A stretch of DNA of 64,000 nucleotides. It comes from Diprion similis (lineage: Eukaryota > Arthropoda > Insecta > Hymenoptera > Diprionidae). Of the stretch, positions 27,601 through 39,044 are shown piece after piece. The stretch's first letter is position 1. Every line of letters begins with the position of its first letter. The stretch lies in NCBI RefSeq assembly GCF_021155765.1, contig NC_060107.1:14866501-14930500 (forward strand). The letters run 5' to 3'. Below the pieces are notes generated by a model. The model did not search any database, was not told where the DNA came from, and saw nothing but the letters and a program-made list of their open reading frames with translations. The translations under genes were made by a program, and so were the position numbers.

Positions 27601-30600
27601 TGATCAGAATTTGAGACTTGTAGGACTTTCTAAAATTTTTTGTGCATTCTAGAATTATCTAATTTTAGTGAAAATGAATAATGTTTAAGCTAGTCAAATT
27701 GAATTATTGTGTAGCTTTTTCTTTATTTTGCCATAATTTGCAAGATTTTTGCGAGCAACGTAAAACACGGATAATATTCCCAAATGTTGATAATTTGCTG
27801 GGATATTACACTATGACGGACCTTGAGATAGTAAACCAGCAACTCGTTCAAGCTGGGATCAGCGTTGAGGTTTACTAAGTAATATTTGCTCTTCTCAACT
27901 TGAATCCCCGATGCCTGTACACTGATTCCCATTTTTTCAAGAGCCTGCTGCCTTTCGTGCTGTAGTTTTTCAGTCTTCACCAACTTCTCTTCCCACGTCT
28001 GGGACATCGCCTTCATCAGACGCTCCGACTCGGATAATTTTTCAGTTATATCGGTACGCTGCTGACCAACGACGGATCCGTGACCCTGAGTAAAAATTGC
28101 GTTTTATTTTTTGACCCTTCGTTTTCTTTATTTATGATGATTAATCTAAAAAAAATCGAGTTAAAATTAACAAAATTCTCACCGTGGCGTGCAGCAGCAT
28201 TTCCTTCAGTGCTTCAACCTCCTGTCTAAGTTCCCTTATTATTCTGGCGTTCGGATCCTCATTGACAACAGCATGGTTCACTATTTTCTTAGCCCTATCC
28301 GCGTATCTCAGGGTTGACAATGTCTCCTCGTAGTTGTCAGCTGCAGGTGAGATTGTCGCGACCATCACAGTCTTGCTATTTCCTCCAAGATTGTCCTGAT
28401 CATAGTTTTTGGGTCATTTGAGTTATTCAATCAATTTCAAACGAATGAAACAATTGATTTTTTGTAAATATTGACAGTTTTCACATCGATATAACGAACT
28501 TCATTAGCTGAGTGAAAAAATCAATTAAAAAAAAGTAGGCAATTCAATATTAAATTCAAAAAAAAAAAACCTTTCGGTATCGGTAACTTCAAGAGTTAAA
28601 AAATTTCATTTGTTGTCCACTCTTGATGGATTAAAGCTCATTTTATTCGTCAATTGATGATCTACAGATCACGTAAAATGATTTATGATTAAATATATAT
28701 TAATAATATATACTAATAGATGCTTTTTTTAGTCAAAACTTGGCAGGTTTCAAATTATTTCTCATTAAGATGTCTTTTGAATAAATTCTCCAAACCTCCT
28801 ATTTACCTTTTTTTTTTCGATTCACCTTTTTAAATAAAGTTCCATAACTAAAGTAAAGTTGTTGATTCTTCAACTTACCTTAAGTAGCCATGTAAGTACC
28901 GAGTCTCTGTAAGGTACAAACTTGTCCTTATTCTTGCTGCTCGAGCTCTGATCAGCTAGTTTTGATATTACTAGGCCTAGTGTGGTTAGTGACCTGGAAC
29001 CGATTTGAAAATTGTATTATTGACCGAATATGTTATCTTGCTGCAGCAGAGATGACTTCGGGATACCAACTTGTTAATATTGCTTCCTTCCTTAAGCCTA
29101 TCGCCTACGGCACCAGTTTTGACAGCTCTTTCACTGCCCGCCAGGTCTACAAGCGACATGCGAGAAACTTTTTCCCCACTGACTCCGCTCTTGCTGTCGG
29201 TAAGAGTCTGCGTTAGTATTACAGAGAATACCGCATGCGAGCGAGAACTTTCGGAGTTCATATTCGTCGCTGCTACTGTTCGAGATTTATTTCCTTCCGC
29301 CATTAGATTATCTATGTCCTGAAATTGCAAATCAAACACAATTTAGACAATAATGAAAAAATTAGTTCAAAATTCGAATGTAGTATCCGATTTTGGAAGG
29401 GATGGTAGACAAGTTAATTGAATTTTCGATTATAACATTTGATTATTTCGAGAATCAGGAACAGGTAAATTTAAATTTCGAATATCGTGTTCGATAGTTT
29501 GTGGAACAATGTACGAGTCATCACGAATTTGAGAAATCTGAGGTCTAATTGAGGAATGTAACGGAAAAGCCAGTTTAACTTTCGCACTTATTTAAGAAAT
29601 AACGGAAGTCAATCACGTCAAGTTTTTCAATTAAGAATCTAAGTTTTGTCACAAAGATAAACATTGTAAGTAAAAAAATGTGAAACCTGAAAGGCTGTAA
29701 CGGCGAGTTGACTCAACCCATCGACGTACGGTCCTAAAACGTTGTGTTCCCTGACTTTGAGCGACTGTTTATTTTGTTTCGGGTCCAACAAGTCGTGCAC
29801 TTTTTCGTTATATATTTCCATGTAAGAAACTTCAACTTTGTAACTCAGTTCGGAACTTTGTTGTTTCGCAATCATGTCGAAAAGATTGTCGCACAGCCTG
29901 GGAATAATACCCTTGTTGTCCCCGCTACCCATCATTGTGTAAGATTTCCCAGAACCTGTAGAAAAAAATTGAATTGATCATCACACAGTGTTTTGAGCGG
30001 TAAAAAAAAGACGTACAAATCACACCATATTATTTTCCAAAAAAAAAAAACAATTAACAAATGAATTATATCGATCATATTTCCAAGTTACCAGTTTGTC
30101 CATATGCAAAAATGCACGCGTTGTAGCCCTGGAATGCGTTGTCAAGGATGTCCCGACCCAACGCATTGAAAACGACTTCTTGACTAGCAAAAAGATCAGA
30201 GCCTGGTTCCAGCGAGAAGAAACAGTGATCAAAAGCAAAAGTTTTCGGTTTGTTCCTGAAAAAAGAGATAAATTAAGAAAAAACCGATTATATAATATTA
30301 TTTAGGTACAGCATAAAATTTTCGTGTGACTAAATTGCGGAATTAAAACTTTCGAATTCACTCGACCAACTAAGTGATTGAAAGTTCAATTCATTGCTAA
30401 TTAGATAGCAACGGATTTCAATTTTGAACTTTGAACACATTTGAAATTGTGTTCTGAATTCCGAATTTTAAACAACTACCGAAGTTCTGTTACGATAACC
30501 GTTAATAAAATCGTTGAACAATCTCGAGTGAACTACCTTAAGATTTGAATATTAAATTACATAAGGTAAACTTATTATTACTAATAATTCGCAGCGCAGC

Positions 30601-33600
30601 AGGACGGAGTGAATGAGTCCGGACGAAACGACTCTAACCTTAACTGTATGATGAAATTCCTCGAGAGGCAAAGAGAGTAAATTTTGGGTAAACCCCCCAA
30701 TTCTCCCCTTTTATGCCCAGACACAACGCCGCGAAAACGTTACTCTAGTTTCTAATTAAGGATCAACCCTTGTTGAAACGCCGCCTGCAGCCTTAGCCGC
30801 CATTGCCGAGAACGATCGTCCGCCTGATTCAACTAAATCAGGCCTAAAATGTTACTTCCCTTCAGATTAAGGCACTTTCAATGAATAAATTGACGGAAAT
30901 CGTTATATAAAACCGGGTATGAAGCTGTGAAAAATGTCCACGCTAAATTCTACGTTATAAACATAAATATTATATATTCGATAACGGAAAACCGTGAAAG
31001 CTTTACAAAGTTCGAATACCAATATTTCCATCAAACATTCAATTTTTCACCACAATTTTATACATGACTCGTTCGAGCCGTTGTTCCGGAAATAATGATT
31101 GTTTTACAATTTAAACAGTCACCATTATCTAAACGGAAGTAGAAGGCAAACATTATTATGAGTGATGGAACAAAATCTTTATAGCTAGGCACCGTGATGC
31201 ACTTGAAGAGTAAGAAGCTGATCGGATATTTATAGAAAGATAAATTTTACTGCAGCAGGCCTGCCCTCTTATATTTGAGAGTACATAACGATTAAGGAGT
31301 ATAAAAATAGGGAAACATTACTAATTATACAGTCTTCTGTAAAGTGAATAAAAGACAGTCACACTACATCTAAATATTACACAAACAGGAGGAACACGAG
31401 GAACGAGTAAAATATGGATAATGAATCGTGGATCAGAATTACGGGGCGAAAGGAGGCAACGTTTTCGGGTGAACAAGAGATGACCTTGGCCCACAAGTGG
31501 AATTTATTGGTGCGAGCTAAACTCGAGTCTGCAGGGTCAATGAAAACAAACCCTAACCGCAGCGTTACGCAATCCAACGTGAAGGCGTTGAAAAACTTTA
31601 TTATAGGTATACTTTTTTTTTTTGAATAAATCTTCTTTCTTCAAGGTATAACTCAACAACCAACTGTTAAAAAAAATACACAACATGTTCATTACACCAG
31701 TAACGCAAAATGTATTGCCGATTAAATTTAAAAGTCAGAGGTGCTTTTGACGATTTCTTTTTCCCGCCATTCTCGTTACGTCACTATTCAGCGTATGACC
31801 TAACCTCACCTTGCGCCAATATTCTACGAGTTTGAAATTAGTAACTTTATCGTAACGAAACATTGGGGGAAAAATCACCATTTTCTTAAATTTTTTGTTA
31901 ATGATTTTGAAGGAACTAAGATTTCTTCTAAATATGAGTGTGTTTTGTTTTATTACGGTTTACCAAAATTCAGACAATTCCAACCTCGCGAAGTAACGGT
32001 TTTTCCTCAGCATGAATCGTTCCAATAACGTTACTAACTTCAACATAATAATATTGTAACCTACAAAACCAAAATTTTGCCATCAATTATCATGATGGAA
32101 TATTGAATAATGACATCACGCGAATGGAGCGCAATTGGGACGGGTTCCAACTCTTGCTATTTTACATACATTTAGAATCATTTGTATTCATAATCCTTTC
32201 CAATAAATATGATGCGTGGAGCACAAATTTTTTCGAATTGCTTTTATGAATTCCAAAACAAATTCCAAAAAATAATGATCGCCATCATTATCGTATTTAC
32301 AGATATTTTCAAAACAGAACAATACAATATTCGTAAGCGTTTTTTATGCGATAAACGCTGCAGCAAACTAAGCGAGGTAAAATTTTTCGGTAAAACAATG
32401 AACGTATATCATACAATGTATATGTACATATGTATGCAGGTGTGTAAAACGTGCAAAATACAATTTGTATGTATGAAATATAATACACTTAATCCACGTC
32501 TTTGAAAATATTATATCATGATTCGTATGCGTGAATATCCGCATGATTACATTATACTTGCGAAGGAAAGGTAAGACCATGGAGGCATGCAAAGTGCTGC
32601 GCGGCAGTTTGAACGGAAAAAGGCTACACGTAATACAGCCCCAAAGAATTTGTAGAATAGGAAGAAAAAAAAACTCGGGGCTCAGCAGAAAAATCGAAAA
32701 AAAAACCTCAAGATTACCCTACGGACCTGGTCCCTCGTGTATGTTATTACGGCATTGTGCAAGAGGCAAATATTGGAGCGATATAATCCTGCGTCAATTG
32801 TGTCTTTTAAAGATATATATTACATTCAATTTTCATTATTATTGTTATTGTTATTGATATTATAATTATTACCTCTAACAGTCGTTGCGATGGAGAAGGG
32901 AATGAGCAAATATAAAGGGATTAAAAAAGCGAGAAGAGTGCAAAAGAAAATGTCGCGTGCTATCCAGCACGAAGTCGTGATTAAATGGACTTTACGTTTA
33001 TATGCGATACATGGTGTATTATACCTTACAGACCTACACCTACCCCAAAAATCCTGAAAGGTTTCGGAGGTCACGCGAATTATTACGCCCGACGACGTTT
33101 CTATAGTTTGTACTTTACATGTATACGAGTGTGTGTTAGGTGTGTTCGGTACTTCGGTATTCCGAAAATTTTAGGATGTTTTTTATGCAAAATATAACAG
33201 GAAGAGCTTTCACTACCGATATCGAAATATTGATGACGTTCATGTTCCTGATCATAAAATTAATGCCTGCTTTGCTAACGTGAATTTGCTTGATAGGATG
33301 AAGTCAAGATCTTTGATCTGCAGTTTAGACACATGTCTTAATATTTCTGTGTTTATTGGGTATCAGAAATTCATTTTTTCCGATTAACTAGGTTTTATTA
33401 TGGTTGAAATTACAGTTTTTACCGAAAAAAACAATATTTCGCTTTTACAGAAACAACTGTATTTCGATATACCGAATATACGGATTAACAAACGGCTTTA
33501 GGCTAGCCACAAGCCAGCCCTCGCACTTTCCATTCTTACACTGCAGGTTCCAAGAAATAGAAAAAAAATAATAATATTCAATTCGAATTTCGAACTACGA

Positions 33601-36600
33601 ATTCGAACGAGTAATCAACAATTTAAAAGCCCGCAGGTATCACACTACATGGAAATATGAGGATTTCTTTTATTTTGAAGCACCATAATGGATCCTCCGC
33701 GATAAATCTGGGTAGTCTGACCTTTGATTCTGTATTAAAAAACTTTCATCTGCTAATTTCTACGAAATTTGGAATATTTTTAGATTTTTTTTACCATCAG
33801 ATTCATATTAGATTATATTAGATTCGCCATTTTGAACTTCGCAAATCTGACCTCAGATCATGATCAACCACCCAACAAACATTCAAGAACCAATTTTCAC
33901 ATAAATTCAAATGTTTTTAGTTTTTGTGCAGCATACGCCAAATTTAAATTTAGCAAATTCGACTTTACATTCGTGATCAGCAACCGAAAAATCCTCGTGG
34001 TACTAATTTTCATTCAAATCTATTTCTCCGTTCTCAAGACACCATAATTTTTATTTGATTTTTTGGAATTTTCTTACTTAAATCATTCAAAAATTACGGA
34101 ACCCTAAATCGAATTGAGCCCTAAACTAATCAGTTCTAAATTTGGAATAGCTGCTTCGATTGACACGGAAATCATTGAAATTCGGTAACTGGTTATCGCG
34201 ATAACGGCGGATGAAAAAATTAATCCCACACACACGCGAGTCCATCCGAAAATGGTCGGCAGTGATTCTCTATGACTCGAAATGTCGAGATCTAGTGAAT
34301 CCTCAACTCTTAATTTTCGGGGTAATTACAATAACTTATTTTCCCTCTGAAATGGGAAATAAAAAAAAAATCTTTAGGGAAACCAGTAGAAAATATTCGA
34401 TACCGAACACCCCTAATATATATGTAAATGTATTAACGGTAGCCGGTTGGATTCTGACAATCTTATAACCTGAAATTCCAAACGCCATGGAATATAAACA
34501 AAAGAATATAAAGACATGAATTTTTTTTGTTTCATCGAAAAATGATACCGATCAAAATATTTAAGAAGGTGCTACAGGTGCCTTAAAGTCACATAATAAT
34601 ACTTATAATAACAATAATAAATTATATAATAATGATAATCATAGTAACAGATTCATGGAATTTGATTGGCGAATATAATGGAATTTGAGATCTCGTTATT
34701 TGCAGAAAAAAAATATAATAAATTGTATGGCAAGGCAGAGCGTCAGCTCAAGGCAAATAGAAGAAAGAAAAGAAGTGAAAAAAATTGCTACTATAGTTGA
34801 ACTCTCGCGCGGTGCATGATGAGTCACAAAGAGTTAGTTCATACGTCGAGCTCGCTGCTGAAATGCTGTGGGACTTGTTTGTTTGCTTGTTCGTTGTTCG
34901 TTGTTCACTTCGGGTAGAAAATGACGTGGATTGACGAGAGAAACTAAAAGACGAGGTAACAAAATTGATGAAGATAAGTCAAGGTTTCTTCAAAATCTAC
35001 ATTTCTAAAAATCGCCCTTTAATACAACGGTTTGAAATTATTTGTAGGAAGAAGCAAGCGTGAGTTTTCAGAAAAAGAAAAACAAGGGAATGCGATAGTT
35101 ATTTTGAAACGAGATAATAGGAGATCAGCCTATAATCCCAAATCTGGACAGAAAAAGCTCAATTCCAAATTGTGTGATTTTTAGTTTCGCAACTGTTATT
35201 GATTTGTGCCGATTTTATGTTGGAAAAGGAACAGTTGTTGTTGAATAGTTGGGGCCAAGAACTTGAGGCTATAAAATGTTCATCACGATGCCCCAACCCT
35301 TACAATAAAAAAAAGTCATGTTTTATATACAGGAATCTGTACATAATAGTGAACAAATCTGCAACAGATCCGATGGTCGACGGGCCCGATCGTAATTCAA
35401 GATTCCATCCTTACCGACTCCGCCATAGTGAGATCATCGATCGTATAGATCGAGTGGGTCATTAGTTTGCAATTACTAGGATAGCAGAAAAAACTCTGTA
35501 AGTACACAGTGACAAATGTCGATCAATCAATCAATCAATTCAGTATATATGGCTCCGATCAAGCGTACATGTGTTTATATAACAAATTCTAGGTAGATAT
35601 GTTGATTTGATGATTTACAATACACGATTCGGGTGGCTATATTGAATATGGACGACGCGACCACCTGATCGCTGCCTTCGTGATCTGTGATCGAGGTCGG
35701 AGTTGTAAGTTCGTTCGGCGGCCATTGTGCAAAACGGCGAGGCTTAACCCTCCGCGTCACTCGTGACGTAACGGATCGATATTCCACTACACCGAGAATT
35801 CTTCTAGCTTCTCGAAGGCTGTTCTTACACATATACCTATGCAGGTGTCCATTATATACTGACATGTTATTTCCCATTATTATGTACCTAATTTATTTTA
35901 CCTACAACAAATGGTGTTCTCATACAATCAAATATTTAAATACCATCGTTCGAAACTACCTTCAAGTTGTTGATAGTCTCAGAGGTTTGTATTTGAATTT
36001 TTCAACGATCAACCTGTGAAGACAACTTCACACTGATGATTTTACTTAATATTTCAAGTCGATGACGTGTGACACGAAACGCCTGCACAACATAGAGGCA
36101 TGACTCACCGGTCGATTTTATCCTGCAATGAGGTTGGATGTTGAAGGATCGTCTGGTCCTTCGTCATCTCGACGACGCACTGGGTTCCCAGTTCGATTTC
36201 TGTGTGAAAATTACAGAAAAAATCAATCATTTAATATTGCCACATGGAAGATTATACAGGAACAGGCATTCTCAATCAATTGAATTTTAACAAGCAGTCA
36301 AAAAACAGAATTCAACAAACTTCGCTTCGCTTCACGTCATTTTACATCGTCCATAATTGCAATTTCGATGACTTTTCCTTACAGCTTCAAGTTCGAACAT
36401 GTGAAAATAAATTTTTTTTTCTTTGTATTCTGTCAAGAAAAATACACAACACGAAACGATTGTTGATTCGTGGTATCGAGATATTTTGTTACGTTATTGT
36501 TTACATTGTTATTAGTATTGTTGTTGTGTCTGACGCAAGTTGGTTTCTCCCTCCTTTTATAGTAACTAGGGGTATAATATACTTCAGTACATATGTAGAT

Positions 36601-38999
36601 ACGAGCTTGACACTTCCTTTCACATGCTGAGTGTCCTCAAAAGCATGAGATCACAAGGAATAAGAAATATATATATATATATCAAATACCCGTAATAATA
36701 CCAAAATCAAAGTTGTGAGGTAGTCGTTCGCGGGCTACACCGATGTATCGTTATTAGCAATTTTCACATAATCCAACGAAATACAGTGCGAAAATTTTTT
36801 TCAAATGAGGAAAATGACTTTTTTTTAAACAGAATAAATAAACATTTTTTTGATAACTTGATCATACTTATGACTAAAGTCAATATTCACTATGCTAAAA
36901 TTATAATTAACGAGTATAAATAGTTGCGATTAGTTCAGTCGGCAAGTTAGATATTACATGTCCTATACCTTTAAACTATAAATGATTGGATATAGGATAT
37001 ATCAATCGCATTTACTATATCAAAGCAAGACGACATAATTCCTTGACAATTAACATGTAACTTTCCACGCGTGAGAAAAAAATTAGAAAAAAAAAAACTA
37101 CTGGCTTAAATACCAATCGTGACTCATATGGTTCTTTTATTGATCCAACTAAAATAAACATAATTCGAATGAACGAAATGTATTGATTTGGTGCAGCATA
37201 TTTACTACATCCCAACAACGCCACAATCGAAAAGCGTATATTATACCTACGTTGACTGAACTCTGCACATCGTGAAAAGAATGCAACGGTATAGTTCTAC
37301 AGTTATCGACCGAGTCATGTAATTCATACTTTCCGCTAAATTAACAAAACTATATAGCTAAAATTGATTTGAATTTTGCTAAACGTTGATTCCATATTTT
37401 TTCTTCAAGGATTCCAACTAAATTTCGCATCATTCAAACGCCGAATGATTGAGTCACCTAATTAGTTACTGCATTCGCTGCTTTATCGTATTTCGCTAAT
37501 TCAACAAATTTTTTTGCTTCGTTCAAAAATTTTTCCCCATGAACATTGATTATGGAGTTTACATCTTATAGACGCTGAAAAAGACTTCTCGTCTCAATGT
37601 TATGCTTCTGATAATTGAGATCGATAAGCGTTTCATTCAATTCAGGATTTGTCATCACCGCGCTGCAGCGTGAGGATCATGCACGTGACCTAATCGACTA
37701 ATGGATTCTGATCGAATGATTCAGGTGTCTCAGTTTATTCACTTATCAATCGGCTCAAGCCCGCGATCACGATAACAAAACGTATCAGTATTTTAGATGT
37801 TTTTTTTAAACTTATGGCAGTCGCAACGCCACGCTAACTGCACAGTATATTATGCGGTTTACTGATTTAAAAAATGCGACAAGAAATTAGCAGCACAAAT
37901 GCGACAAAATGAAAGAAAGCAAACGAAACCTGCGTGAGAATGTGAAAGAATAATTTATATTGCACTGAGTTCAAAGTTGCGAATTTTTTTTAATTGACCA
38001 CAGCAGATCCAAGACGCAATATTTTTCGTCTCTTTAACACCGCAAGCTGAAGTCAAGATTAAAAAATTCATTAATTTTAAATTAATGAAAAATTTGTGCA
38101 ATTTTTCGAAATAAAAAAAAGTATGCTACAAAGGGTGAAAATTATAATACAGCCACTTACTAATATTGAAATTTTATTTAACTATATCGATTTCCAATAT
38201 AATGTTGGGAATAAATCAGGTATCCGCGAGTTCGAAAAAACCTGCGATATTGTGCATTAACGCGAAACGAGTACATTCAGAAAAAATTTAGCTTCAGTTT
38301 CACGACTGACAAGAATATATTGCGAAAGTTTGAATCATGATAGAAAGTTCTTGCACCAGGCATTCTTAAAATGTTTATACAACTAAATCCCGTTACAGAT
38401 TTGATGGGACTACTTTTCGGCCAATGGGCTGTGTTGATTTTTACCGGGGCCCACGCAAGTATTCCGTAAATCAACCGCCGTGATGATAAAGAACCTTATT
38501 TCAGTTCAAAGCCCGTGCTTCTGACATCAAAATAACCTTTATCTATCGCTTGTAATATTATCAGTCACCGAACAACTACTTCAGATTCCCAGAGCCACGA
38601 ATGATCAAGGAAATAAACCCCAAAATTATAGTTATAATTTCTCCGAGCCAGGTGCTGCCCAAGATAACAAAATATCACTCGATAAAACTGAAGATTATGA
38701 AGTCGATTATGTGGTCAAATTTTCGCGAATTTGAGAAAATTTATATTTAAACTCTATTATAACCAATGCGATTAAAAACAATCGATTTTCTGCACACCTT
38801 TTTTGAATTCTTCCTGAACTAAGAAAATCAACAATTTCTTCTTACCATATAAATTCAGACTATATATAACTGTAATAAAAAGCAATCTTGGTGTACTTGA
38901 ATCCGACGTTATCTGTTTTGAAACACCTTGCGATATGCACAAATCGCGTTGCAGGGTCAGAGTACAGTGCTTATATATTATGTAGATATGTGGGTACCC

Positions 39000-39044
<45 letters not shown>

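Noticed and set aside
30608..30637. Hammerhead-ribozyme-like core (TGAGTCCGGACGAAAC)
   Set aside because: The GAAA box and a GTCC/GGAC pair are present, but the required CUGANGA box is not intact (GTGAATGA instead) and the stem II loop would be zero bases.
31414..31629. 71-codon plus-strand frame inside Khc-73 intron 2
   Set aside because: Looks moderately protein-like but has no recognised domain, partner exon or signal; not enough to call a nested gene.
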